Shown piece by piece: positions 9,950 through 20,565 of a stretch of DNA of 64,000 nt. A program made the translations under genes and the position numbers. The DNA lies in contig CM073545.1 in NCBI GenBank assembly GCA_037074615.1, forward strand, positions 10,744,001-10,808,000, read 5' to 3'. This stretch comes from Leucaena leucocephala (Eukaryota; Streptophyta; Magnoliopsida; Fabales; Fabaceae). Position 1 is the first letter of the stretch. Each line of letters starts with the position of its first letter. The notes below the pieces were generated by a model. That model was not told the DNA's origin. It saw nothing but the letters and a program-made list of their open reading frames with translations, and did no database searches.

Positions 9950-11845
9950 TGTTGAAAATTGTGCCCTAGGGGCCAATCATTGCATTATGAACATTGTTTA
10001 TTTATGAATTTCTTAATTATGTTATCACATTATTTGCATGTTTACTGTGATGACCATCCATGGATAACTCATCATCTTATCCTAAATATCCATGGTCGAT
10101 CATCTATGCGGGAGCAGAGATAAAATAAGACCAGTATAACTTTGAAGATATATAGAGATATAAATCAAAGTCGTAGGCACATGTAAGAGTACAGGGTGTT
10201 GGACCGACCCGCTGTGAGAGAGTTGCGTGGGTTAAGTCATAAGCTTCTCTCATATACAAACCATGTCACTATGCCTTTTGACCTGAGATCATCATGGATT
10301 CCTACATGACAAACGCTCAGCTTTGACCTAGTCAAAAGTCACTTTTGACCGAGTGATCATAAAGGCTATGTTCGGGCTTAGTGATTTTTCATGCGGAGGA
10401 ATGTGAATGGTCAAAATGGAATTTGTCCCTCACATTCGTAGAGAGATATTACTGGGCCCCTCAATGAGTGAGTCTGAGAAATGTATGGCCATACTGTAAT
10501 GGAAAGGTAGTTCTATTTCTATAGTCAGACTACTCAGGAATCGAGAAAGTAACAGTCAGGAACAGGATGATGACGTTCTCCATGCCTCATCCATGACCAA
10601 AATATCGTGTGACAAAAGGGACATGATGTGGTTGTATGAAAGGTAATATCGTTCATCGATCCTCATATAATTTGAGTAGTCATAATGTCTTGCTAGAGAC
10701 CGCTTACGACTTGTGGGTCAGTATAGTGACTGGCCCACTGCCAACTTCATATGGGCCTACAAGGTCGCACATAAAATAGCCCAACACGAGCTATGATGTC
10801 CAGATTCATTGAATCTAAGACATGTCTTGATTCAATGAATAATCTAGGGTGGATTTATATATTTATATATATGAATTCGTATATATATATTATATATAAT
10901 ATAAGAGATATTTGCGAGATTTAATTTATAAGGATAAATTAAATTTCTATCACTTTTGAATTTGAATTTAAATTGATATGATCCATTTGAATTTGAAATT
11001 TAAATTGATAAGATATCTCAAATTTGATTTATGAGAATAAATCAAATATGATTCCGTCTTATCTTTATTTTAAATTAAATAAATAGGTGAATTAAATTTG
11101 TGAGACGGATTTAATATAAACCATATTTATTTAATTAGTTTCTTATCAAATTATACAATATATGATATTGTATTAAATTCAGAATTAATATAAGATTAAT
11201 TCTGAAATTCAGCCCAATTAGAAGCCCGATAGCATCTTATATATTTGACATTAGGGGCTAGGGTTCTATACGAGACAAAAAGAGGCAAGGAGAGTGCAAA
11301 AGGTTTGCAGATAAGAAACTGCCAAAATAGAGACAGTGAGGACGGATTCTTGAGAAAGCCCTAGAGGGATAAGAGGCACTAGCACGTCGTTCGTGATTGG
11401 AACGCTGTTCGTGTAGATACCGGTAGAGGAAGCAGATCTGACTTGTCGACTTCTTGCGATCGAAAAAGAGCACCAGGTACGACGATAAGTCGTAACTAAA
11501 TAGGCATCTAAACGTCAGAAATCCAAAAAGAGACGACAGGTCGAGAGTAGAAGCTAAGGAAGTCACGACTGATAATTCCAGAGGCTACAAGTCGCGACTA
11601 GTAGCTGAGGAGGTCGCGATATAAAACTCTAGAGGTGACAGGTCGTGACAATAAGCTGAGTAGGTCGCGACTGAAAACTCCAGAGGTGAAGAGCTGCGAC
11701 TAGTGGATACTGAGGTCGCGACTGCAGCTCGGACACCGAAGGTAACACTTCTTTCTCCTTGACTTAAACACATTCGGTAGATACTGGAAGGGAATGGAAA
11801 AATTTTTAAAGTTAATTTCCGCTGCGTGTCTTCCAATTCCCTTCA
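9950..11845 (+). mobile_element. copia solo LTR, same family as the element at 22405
   Basis: 1,896 bp, from TGTTGAAAATTGTGCCCTAG to TTCCAATTCCCTTCA, alignable end to end with the two LTRs at 22405-24299 and 29499-31395. It has a perfect 5-bp target duplication, GATGT (9945-9949 and 11846-11850). No internal region is present, so it is a product of LTR-LTR recombination. It carries a decayed GTCGCGAC array at 11540-11722. Confidence 0.95.
11540..11722. repeat. paired GTCGCGAC array, decayed, in the copia solo LTR
   Basis: Four pairs start at 11540/11562, 11591/11613, 11642/11664 and 11693/11715, every pair exactly 22 bp apart and successive pairs 51 bp apart. Several sites have drifted (GTCACGAC, GTCGTGAC, GTCGCGAT), mainly C-to-T or G-to-A changes at CpG. 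Confidence 0.9.
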
Positions 11846-11854
11846 GATGTTTCA

Positions 11855-12588
11855 TGGACCGACATCAAAGAAAGGTTTGATAAGGTTATCGGTTCTAGGA
11901 TTTTCTATCTGCATCAAGAGATAGCTAATCTTTGTCAAGACTCACTTACCATCTCAAGCTATTATTCTAAGTTGAAGGAATTATAGGAAGAACAATCAAT
12001 GATGTTCCCCATTCCATCCTGTAAGTGTGATACGTCTAAGGTATACTCTGATATGATACAACAACAAAAATTGCTGAAGGAATTATGGGAAGAACAATCA
12101 ATGAAATTCCCCATTCCATCCTGTAAGTGTGATATGTCTAAGGTATACTCTGATATGATATAACAACAAAAATTGCTACAATTTCTCCTTAGCTTAAATG
12201 ACTGTTTTGGGATGACAAGGAGTCAGATTTTGATGAGTCCACTTCCCTCTGTAAATCAAGCATTCACAATAATAACTGCAGATAAGGCACAAAAGTCAAT
12301 TGCCATTTCATCTAGGATAGTCCAGTTGAAAGGGTTGCAATGAACATTAGAGGAAGGGGGCGAGGACGTGTAAGCCTACTTTCAGAGTGCGCCTATTGTC
12401 ACAAAAAGGGACACACTAAAGACATTTGCTGGGAAATTGTGGGATATCCTGTAGATTTCAAGGGAAATAAGAACAAACGTAGCCAAGGCGCTATTGTTAA
12501 TCAAGTTGGAACAGACAGTAGCAATAAGGAAGAATCATTAGCTAACATTGCTAGTGCAATAGTTGCCCCAACCTTTACTAAAAAATAA
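11855..12588 (+). pseudogene. old copia gag, C-terminal part with zinc knuckle
   Basis: Right after the gypsy LTR the frame reads TDIKERFDKVIGSRIFYLHQ, then YYSKLKEL, typical of the copia gag core. A CCHC knuckle, CAYCHKKGHTKDIC, lies near 12391-12432 after an RGRGRGR basic stretch. A 102-bp in-frame tandem duplication lies within (11974-12177). Stops, including TAG at the end of the first unit, disable it. Confidence 0.8.
11974..12177. repeat. 102-bp tandem duplication in old gag
   Basis: The two units start at 11974 and 12076 with only a few differences. The length is 34 codons, so the frame is kept. Confidence 0.9.
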
Positions 12589-12689
12589 TACGATACGCTC
12601 CTGGACATGCTAAAAAGGGATTTTGAGGCAATTGTACACACTCTAACGTGTATTGCGATAGTTTTGACTAACCCCACTCATCGTACAAA

Positions 12690-14120
12690 CGCACACATTA
12701 CATGGGTAATAGATTCTAGAGCCACCACTCACATGGTAGGAGATTTGTCGCTTTTCCTTAGCTATAAGGAAGATGATAGTTTCCTTAGCTGTCACTCATA
12801 TAAGAAGTGTTACGCTCAATAATGAAATCATACTAACAAATGTCTTGTATGCTTCACAATTAAAATTCAATCTAATCTCATTTTCTAGGTTAACTAGAGA
12901 ATAACATTGCATGGTAGCATTTTTTCTTGACTACTGCATTATATAAGGCCTTCAGGATAGGAAAGTGAAGGCGACTGGTAGACTCTTATAGGATATTTAC
13001 ATATTAAAGTTGAAAATAAAATGTGATGTCCTGAGCTTTACTAGACAACAAAATTCACATAAATTAGCTTATATATGGCTACTTCACAATAGACTAGGAA
13101 TGTACCTATGGCTATATTGAGACACTTACATATTGTAAATGACAAGAATATGTCGATAAATAGAGTTTATGATGTTTGCATTCAATCAAAACAATCTCGC
13201 TTCACTCGAGTGATTTCATACCTAAAGCTTAGAAAGAGCTTCCTCTAACAAGCAATCTCATACCTCTCCTTGTCAGTCGAGAGCTTCACGCCAGATACTA
13301 TTGAAATGGAAATTCTAACTGATGCGCTTATGTCGATAAATAGAGTTTATGATGTTTGCATTCAATCAAAACAAACTAAGTTGCCTTTCATGTCTAGTTC
13401 CATTAAATTAGTTTCTTGTTTTGAATTGATTCATGTGGATGTGTGGGGACCATATAGAGCACCCACACATCAAGATCAACAATACTTTCTTACAATAGTT
13501 GATGATCCTTCACGAGCTGTTTGGATTTTTCTATTGCGGTCTAAAACTGAAACTATTATTTATGTTAAGAACTTTATTGCACATGTCTTAAATCAATTCT
13601 CAATTAAAGTTAAGAAAGTGAGAAGTGATAATGGAATATAATTCATTAACAGTAAGCTTTCGCAATACTTTGGGTAGAAAGGAATTTTGCATGAAACCAC
13701 ATGCCCATACTCCCCCTAACAAAATGGGGTTGTTGAGCGAAAGCATATGACTTTAATTCAAATTGCTAGAAGTATAATGATACAATCTGAAATTTCAATT
13801 GAATATTGGGGAGAATGTATAAAGATGCTAGCCCATGTAATCAATAGAGTCCCTTCCAAGGTCCTTGTATATAAAACACCCTATGAAAAGATTTATGGGA
13901 GAAACCAGAATATGATAATTTAAGGGTCTTTGGTTCTCTAGATTATGCAATAAATTTGAAAGTCACTTATAAATTTCTTCCTATAACTATACCGTGTGTT
14001 TTCTTAGGATATCCAAATAACCAGAAAGGTTTAATGCTACTTAACTTAAAAACAAGAGAGATCTTAGTTAGTAGACATGTCACATTTTATGAGTACCAAT
14101 TTCCATTCAAAGAGTTATAA
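12690..14120 (+). pseudogene. old copia protease and integrase remnants
   Basis: The protease site reads WVIDSRATTHM near 12700; the catalytic D-S-G triad has become D-S-R. The integrase zinc region survives partly (VCIQSKQTKLPF near 13350), then the core IHVDVWGPY (13430), VRSDNG (13618) and QNGVVERKH (about 13717-13745). The chain continues to LGYPNN (14006) and HVTF. Stops lie at 13639 and within the GTT to QNG stretch. A 44-bp block of the zinc region occurs twice, 180 bp apart (13151 and 13331). Confidence 0.8.
13151..13374. repeat. 44-bp direct repeat, 180-bp offset, in old integrase
   Basis: TGTCGATAAATAGAGTTTAT and the following 24 bases occur identically at 13151-13194 and 13331-13374. 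The stretch between is not recognisably integrase. Confidence 0.9.
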
Positions 14121-14319
14121 CTTACTAAACAAGGGGGAGTAAAGCATCAAGTAATTAAAGACCATTTCATAGATCCTTTTGGCTTTGATCCTATAGAAAT
14201 CCCTTTAGGTAAATCGTATAAATTGATAGGGACACCTATTGAAGAGAACAACAATATAAATACACGTAATGAATTAGTTTATCCTAATTAGCAGCATATA
14301 AATAGATCACATAGAGAGA

Positions 14320-14445
14320 GAAGTAAATGTTTATATGGTCAAAGGATTATATATGTAATTTAATCACTTCAACAATATAAATACAAGTAATGAATTAGTT
14401 TATATGGTCAAAGGATTATATATGTAATTTAATCACTTCTACATA
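14320..14445. repeat. 69-bp near-tandem duplication in old pol linker
   Basis: TATATGGTCAAAGGATTATA and the following bases start at 14332 and 14401. Confidence 0.85.
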
Positions 14446-14489
14446 TTCTGCTGCATGTAAGAATAAAAATAAATGTTTATATCCTATTA

Positions 14490-16075
14490 AAAGTTGCATC
14501 TCTACTCTAATATTTCTGCATCGTATATGTGTTGCCTATGTCATATTGATTTTGTTGTTGAGCCTTCAACCCATGAGGAAGCCATAAAGGATGCTAAATG
14601 GGTTGAATCAATGAAACTGAAAATAAAAGCATTAGAAAATAATGAAACTTGGGATATTGTTCCACTCCTAAGGGGTAGAAAGCCCATAGGATGTAAGTGG
14701 GTATTTAAAGTTAAATATAATTTAGAAGTTAAAATAGACAAATTTAATACAAGACTAGTTGCTAAGGGTTATAGTAAAAAGTAGGGGATTGATTATCATG
14801 AAATATTTTCTCCTGTGGTAAAGATGACAACTATTAGGATAATAATTAAATTTGCTATATTGCATGACTGAAATTTATATCATATGGATATCCATAATGC
14901 CTTCTTGCAGGGAGATCTTGATGAAAAGATATACATGACCATACCCCAAGATTTTAATAGTAAGGGGGAGAACTTAGTCTGCAAACTCAGAAAGCCATTG
15001 TATGGCTTAAAACAAGTGTCTAGACAATAGAATACTAAGTTGTCTCTGGCCTTGATTCAAGAAGGATTCACCCAAGGTAAATATGATTATTCACTCTTCT
15101 ATAAGAAGTATGAAAGGGATTTAGTATTTGTGCTAGTTTATGTTGATGATCTATTAATCACAGGAAGCTCAAAAATTAAGATAAAGGAAGTCAAGCAGTA
15201 TTTAAATGACAAATTCAAAATCAAAGATTTAGGAATAATGAGATATGTTCTAGGTATTGAAATAGCTAAATCTAAGAAAGATATAGTGTTGTTACAAAGA
15301 AAATATGTATTAGATCTGTTGGCAGATACAAGTATGAGTGGTTGCAAACCACTAGCAATACCAATGGCTCAAAACTTGAGGTTGTTGTCTTATGAAGAAG
15401 GAATGGATAAACAATATGATCTATTGAGAGATCATGAAAAGTATAGACAATTGGTAGGTCGATTAATATATTTAACTGCCACCCATCCCAACATTTCCTT
15501 TTCTATAGAAGTCCTTAGTTAACATATGTCGAATCCCATGAAGATACACATGGATGCGACAATGAACGTGGTCAAGTATCTAAAAGGGGCTCCAGGGCTT
15601 GGCGTATGGATTAGTTCTTTAGGAGGCTTGGAACTTGCTTGCTTCTATGATGCGGACTTGGGTGCATGTGGCATGACAAGGAGATCAGTAACAGGTTACC
15701 TATTAAAGCTGGGAGGATCGCTCATTAAATGGAAAACCAAGAAGCAAAGCATTGTATCTCGATCTTCTGCAAAGCCAAATATCGAGCACTTACAGCAATT
15801 GTGGCGGAAGTTGTCTAGCTTGTGGGATTGCTAAAGGAAATAGGAGCTATACATCCTGGACTAGTAAGGGTGTACTGTGACAGCAAGGCGACAATTCACA
15901 TAGCGACGAATCCTGTGTTTCATGAAAAGACAAAGTATATAGATATTGATTTTCATTTTGTCCGAGAAAGGGTTTAAGATAAATTGATCAAATTAGTATA
16001 TGCGAAGTCTGGAGATCAAGAGGTAGACATCTTAACTAAGTTAATAGGGAAGAACATGTAGTCCAAGCTACTTCA
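14490..16075 (+). pseudogene. old copia reverse transcriptase and RNase H remnants
   Basis: The RT shows KPIGCKWVFKVKY, TRLVAKGY, HMDIHNAFLQGDL and PLYGLKQ. The catalytic YVDD in VLVYVDDLLITGS is intact near 15140. RNase H follows with FYDADLGACGMTRRSVTGYL (15650) and, after a frameshift near 15830, the ADP-type tail HEKTKYIDIDFHFVRERV (15922) and VDILTKL (16025). In-frame stops lie near 14782, 14870, 15030, 15520 and 15976. The element cannot code. Confidence 0.85.
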
Positions 16076-16121
16076 CAAGATGAGAACAATTGATATATTC
16101 AGCACCCAACTTGAGGGGGAG

Positions 16122-16306
16122 TGTTAAGAGTTATTGTTGGACCTATAGCCCAAAGCCCATTTGTTCTGTGTAGCAATGGGATTCTCATAGTTAATAGGCC
16201 TATTATGTTATATATATATATATATATATGGGGCTTGTCTATAGATCCAATATATATGTAAAAACATATTTGTTAGATTGAATATATAGATATGTGTATC
16301 TTAACA
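16122..16306 (+). repeat. 3' LTR of the old copia element
   Basis: 185 bp, TGTTAAGAGTTATTGTTGGA to ATCTTAACA, preceded by the purine tract and followed by the target repeat TGATC. Confidence 0.93.
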
Positions 16307-17608
16307 TGATCTAATCTTTTGTGAATAATAGATTTTAAAATAAAAAAAAAAACTCTCGAGTTTCAAAATTGATTTCAAAATGTTTGGTGCTTTGTGAGGA
16401 GTTTAGAACTATCGCAGGTGAAAAAATGATTAAGGTAACTATTCTCATGAACGGATGCCATAGGGTACCTAACACATTTCCCACACATAAATAGACTCCT
16501 TAACCCTATTTTAGTTTTAGCATACCATTTTTATTTTTTTTATTTTTTTAAAAAGGGTTTTACAAAATTACCCATTTTAAAATTTTTGTGCGACTCCCAC
16601 TTTTTCTTTTCTTTTTTTGACCAGGACTTAGGGCGCTACAACTATCTATTTTTTAAATTTAATTTTAACATTAATCTTAAAATAAGCATATATTATATGT
16701 GTATGTATTTATTTAATAAAACGAGCATTTTCAACCCCGCGCGATGTGCCCTTTTTAGTCATTTTATATCTAAACTTACTTTTCTATTAATCATCCAAAT
16801 AAGTTTTATTTTTCAAACTAATTTTTTACAAAAATTAATTAAAATATAAATTACATTATATTATTTGACTTTTATAAAAGTTATATTGAAAAAAAAAATC
16901 ATTTCTGCCACACCCTTAGTCTTTTTTGCATTTTCATCATCCAATCAAAGTTTACATGTGTTTTCTTTAAAACTCAGCTTTTATTCTTCTACTACTTTAA
17001 TACATTTTCATTTTGTTATGAATTACAATATGATTTTTAAGAACAGTCTTTGCACCCCAGAAGGTTGTTCATGCAAGCACATTCTTTTAAATTATCGTCT
17101 TACTATTTTTTTTTTTTGAGAAATTAAATTGAGAAACTTATATTTAATTAAGAAAATTGTAGCAAAGGATTTTAGAACTCATTATTTTAATCTGAATTGA
17201 ATTGTTTAATATGTGGGTGTAAAGACACTTAGGGTTGATCCTCTAATACATCTAAGTCACGTGAGTAAATTAACAAAAGTTGCAACTCATCGTAACGCCT
17301 AATAAAAAGGCACCTAATAGTTGCTGTTCATTTTCTTAATCAGTCATATTGAATCATTTTGTTTTTAATGATAAATAAACTAATATAAAGATTGTTTTAT
17401 AGAATTTATTGCAATGTATATGAGAAAATGATCAAGTTGAAGGGATATAAGAGAAAATTTAAGAACTTTAGAGTTTTAATCTTATTAATCTTAATATTTC
17501 TGGAAAAAAATATCTTAGAGAGCTTTGTTATTGCATGAAAATTAGTTTTCAAATTGTTTTCAAAAAAGAAAGATAACACACTTTGATTTTACAAAAGTTA
17601 AAAGACAA
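16307..17608. other. intergenic, faint LTR relic then AT-rich DNA
   Basis: At about 16440-16640 there are phrases such as GGGTACCTAACACATTTCCC, then CGACTCCC, that recall the 3' part of Tat/Ogre-type gypsy LTRs. No ends are visible. The rest is AT-rich with no recognised gene. Confidence 0.3.
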
Positions 17609-17617
17609 TAAAAAAAT

Positions 17618-17928
17618 AGGGAGAATTGCATTGAAGCTCTGGAGAAGACAATTAATTATAAAAAAATCTCATAAAATTATCAAAACTGAATAATCTTGAA
17701 GGATTTAGTATAATTTTTTAAATTGTGAAATAATATAATTGTTCTTACTATAATTAAACCTTTTCATTCATAAGGAGGAACCGTTCTATTATAGTAGGGA
17801 CAATTGTGTCAATTCACATTTCAAACAAATTATCTCCAAATTTTTTAGAACTATTCAATTGTTTGATAATTTTATAGGATTCTTTTGTAATTAATTATCT
17901 TCTACGATATTTTAGCACAATTTTTCCT
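17618..17928. mobile_element. MULE-type MITE with long terminal inverted repeats
   Basis: About 310 bp. The left end AGGGAGAATTGCATTGAAG and the inverted right end AGGAAAAATTGTGCTAAAA begin inverted repeats that continue for about 70 bp (for example AATTAATTATAAAAAAATCT against AATTAATTACAAAAGAATCC). The flanking direct repeat TAAAAAAAT (17609-17617 and 17928-17936) is nine bases long, the Mutator-like size. The exact edge is ambiguous by one base. There is no coding capacity. Confidence 0.75.
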
Positions 17929-18339
17929 AAAAAAATACTTTCACTCTAATTTTTAATTTGATGTGTTAACTTCTGTTGCTTTGGCTTGTCCCAATGAATA
18001 TGTTAAATATGCAACTCAACATGCTAACCATTTTTTCCATCTTGTTTCTTTTTTCAACTTAACGTGTTAAGTCTTATATATACATGATGTATTATCCGTT
18101 GTCTTAAGAAACATTTCACTCTTTGAAAAATATATAACGCGTTAACCTCCATATATATCTAACACGATTTCTAAGTTTTCATTGTTTAATGTTTGCCTCT
18201 AGAAAACTCTTAACGTGCCATCCTTAACTCCCAAACATGTTAACTAGTAAGGCTTAGTGTCAAAGTCAACATTGTGCAAACTTTCATTTAAGGCGTTAAC
18301 TCTTTGTTTCTAATGCTTTAACAAGCTTATGGAAAAACT

Positions 18340-18888
18340 TGCCTTTGAATTTTACACTACACTATAAACTATAGTTTTAAAAATCTTTTTAGGTAAAATT
18401 TTACTTTAAAAAACAATTAAAACAAACAGTTATATTTATTCAAAAGGACTTATAGACTAAATCATAATTTAAAACCATAGTTTCAGATAAGTTGGTAAAA
18501 ATAGTTTTTAGATCAGTAAAAGAACTTATATACTACTCAATTACTATTTTATCCTTATTTTTTCTTACATCCTCTCTCTCATCTATCTTCTCTACCCTCT
18601 CTCTTCTCTCCTCTCTCCTCTCTCGTCCCTTTTCTTTATTCACTTTTCTCCATTCTCTCTCTCCTTTCTCCTATCTCTTTTTCACCCTCTCTCATCTCTA
18701 CTCTTTTTAATAAAATTATATATTTTCTGATAATTTTTTAATTATAAAAGTTTTTTTAGTAATAACTATTAAAACACTCATTTATTTAGAATCATTTTTT
18801 TTCATAAGCTCTTCTCCAAAAGCCTTTTTTCAAAAGTTATAATTTTTTTTCTATAAATCATTTTTTAAAAGTCTATCCAAACACATAC
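18340..18888. mobile_element. MITE-like element with pyrimidine-rich core
   Basis: It is related, in opposite orientation, to the element at 44831-45365. Both carry an AACTATAGTTTTAAAA-type arm, a long CT-rich core (here 18541-18716) and an end reading, inverted, GTGTTTGGATAGACTTTTAAA. The ends are degraded and the boundaries approximate. Confidence 0.5.
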
Positions 18889-18899
18889 TTAATTCACCT

Positions 18900-19253
18900 T
18901 ACTCCCTTATATTTTGTGTTGGCAAGTTGAACACCTAAAGTTAAGGGGTGTCAACTTGAGTGGGGGTGTTAGAAGGTTGAATTAATTAGGTGATTAGTGT
19001 TAATCATTATTGTCTAGATGACCCTAGAATTCTATATAAAGGGCTCTAGTATATAGGTTAAGTGTGTGAGATTGTGTAATCCTCACCATAGTGAGGGAGA
19101 GGATAACTTGGGTCTCCCCTCAAAGTCTCCAAGTGGGGTTGGTTTATCTCCCTCAAGTGAGGGTGGATTAGTGTGTAAACCCAAGTAGGTTACTATGATT
19201 TTAAGAGTATGTTGCTCTTGAATAATACATATGATTCTTCATTTCTCTTCTCA
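18900..19253 (+). mobile_element. copia-type LTR fragment with purine tract
   Basis: CAACTTGAGTGGGGG directly before TGTTAGAAGG (18969) looks like a copia polypurine tract and LTR start. A TATATAAAG box follows at 19034, then a leader rich in TCTCC. No second LTR or pol domain was found. The right end is not fixed. Confidence 0.45.
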
Positions 19254-19475
19254 TTGTTTCTCTTTAATAAAGTTAACAAAGTAAATGGTTTTGTGGTTTT
19301 GTGGGTGCAGTAAAATAAAGATGCAGTAAAATAGATGTTTTTTTTTTTTTTGTTTAAGATGGAAAATGGTTGGTTTGTGAAAGTAGTATATGATGATAGG
19401 CTCTTGATGATGAAAAATATCTATCCTTGCTCTCAATGTCTATGGAGTTTGAAATCACTAAGTCTTGAATTAAAC

Positions 19476-19493
19476 CTCAATCGATCGATTGAG
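19476..19493. repeat. perfect 18-bp palindrome
   Basis: CTCAATCGATCGATTGAG is its own reverse complement. Confidence 0.95.
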
Positions 19494-20170
19494 TCCAGAA
19501 CCCTAATATTCTTTAAACTCCTTTGATCAAAGCTAGTTTAAAGACTATTATTGAACTGCTAAGGATCACTTAGTGTGTAATTTAAAATAGATGGAAGAAT
19601 GCCTTCCTCGAATGAGCGTCGATCGACTAACCCTAGAATTCAAGCAATCGAATCAATTAGCAACGATCGTTGACAACCGTTCAACTAGCTTAAACTCAAA
19701 ACTGAAATATTGTATTTAAACCAGCATTCAAAACATCCAAAGTAAATTACAATTGTCTAATATAAGAATAATCAATCGATATTCAAAACTTGTTTATATG
19801 ATTAAAAACTCTAAATCTAGCAGCAATCATAATATAACAAGATGCAAATTAGAACAGATGAAACTCCTCGTTTCAGTCCGTGAGCTCAAGATAATAGATC
19901 CATCACCAAGAGACTAAAGGTCTAGCCTCTCATGACTTCTGTTGCACTGCAATCGCTGCTCAGATGTGATGCCATGAAGAAAAGATGAAGAGATGAAGGT
20001 GAATAGTGCAGAACGATGGAAGTTGAGTGGAAAGTCTGTGGAGAGCGCTCGAGTACTGCTTAGCCTAATCAGGTCCAAAAATTAGCCTCCCTCTAACGGC
20101 AGCCTCCCTCTCTTCTTATAACAACATGACCTAATCCAAAACGCGCAGCTTCAGCGATTTTGTACTGTTA

Positions 20171-20266
20171 GTCGCGACTAGATACACGTGTTGGTCGCGA
20201 CCTATAAACGGTGAGAATCTTCCAAAAGAATTATGGGTCGCGACCTTAGGACTCTTTGGTCGCGAC
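20171..20266. repeat. two GTCGCGAC pairs in the gypsy-type LTR
   Basis: Perfect sites start at 20171, 20194, 20237 and 20259, giving pair spacings of 23 and 22 bp and 66 bp between pairs. Confidence 0.9.
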
Positions 20267-20565
20267 TAAATAGTACAGAGGCGTGGTTCCACTTTCGTTG
20301 TCTTTTAATTTCTTTCCTGGTCCTTGTTCTCTTCCAAAGTACCTGCAATTCAACATAAAAGCTCACTGTAAAAGTTCAGATCAGTAGATAACCTAATATA
20401 TGCAGTTTGGAAGAATTATTTTACCATTCTACCCTTTAATTAGCACATTGCCACGCACAATCATGTAATACACAAAAGTATAATTTAAGGCATGAAATAA
20501 ATGGTAAAGTTATTATAAAACTCTCAAAATTATCATAGAAACTATATACAAAATATGTCTTATCA

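Larger units (their letters stand above)
8505..11854 (+). mobile_element. gypsy-type solo LTR A, interrupted by a copia solo LTR
   Basis: It starts TGTAACACCCTAATTTTTGG at 8505 and ends GAGGATGTTTCA, with the last TTCA at 11851-11854 after the nested LTR. Removing the nested LTR leaves about 1.45 kb. A promoter-like TATAAATA lies at 9363 and a purine-rich leader follows. Ends and internal blocks match solo LTR B at 42014. The target duplication is TGAAT (8500-8504) versus TGGAC (11855-11859), differing by two transitions. The gag frame continues correctly across the site. TGTAAC-type ends are common in plant Ty3/gypsy LTRs; the lineage is not determined. Confidence 0.8.
7462..16306 (+). mobile_element. 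old Ty1/copia retrotransposon with nested insertions
   Basis: Short LTRs (about 190 bp without the SINE) bound the element, and the direct repeat TGATC flanks it exactly (7457-7461 and 16307-16311). Behind the 5' LTR is a decayed primer-binding site, TGGCATAAGAGC (7815). Before the 3' LTR is a purine tract, TTGAGGGGGAG (16111-16121). Gag, protease, integrase, reverse transcriptase and RNase H follow in copia order, all broken by stops. It carries a SINE in the 5' LTR and a gypsy-type solo LTR in gag, which holds a further copia solo LTR. Without insertions it is about 5.3 kb, a normal copia length. Confidence 0.92.
19260..20565 (-). mobile_element. probable gypsy-type (Tat/Ogre-like) LTR, minus orientation
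   Basis: Read on the minus strand, GGTTGGGGGAAT (20566-20577) resembles a polypurine tract. It is followed by TGATAAGACATATTTTG, an LTR-like start used by Tat/Ogre elements. The stretch contains two GTCGCGAC pairs (20171-20266) and the 18-bp palindrome at 19476-19493. The left end and a partner LTR could not be found, so this is an inference from motifs. Confidence 0.4.
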
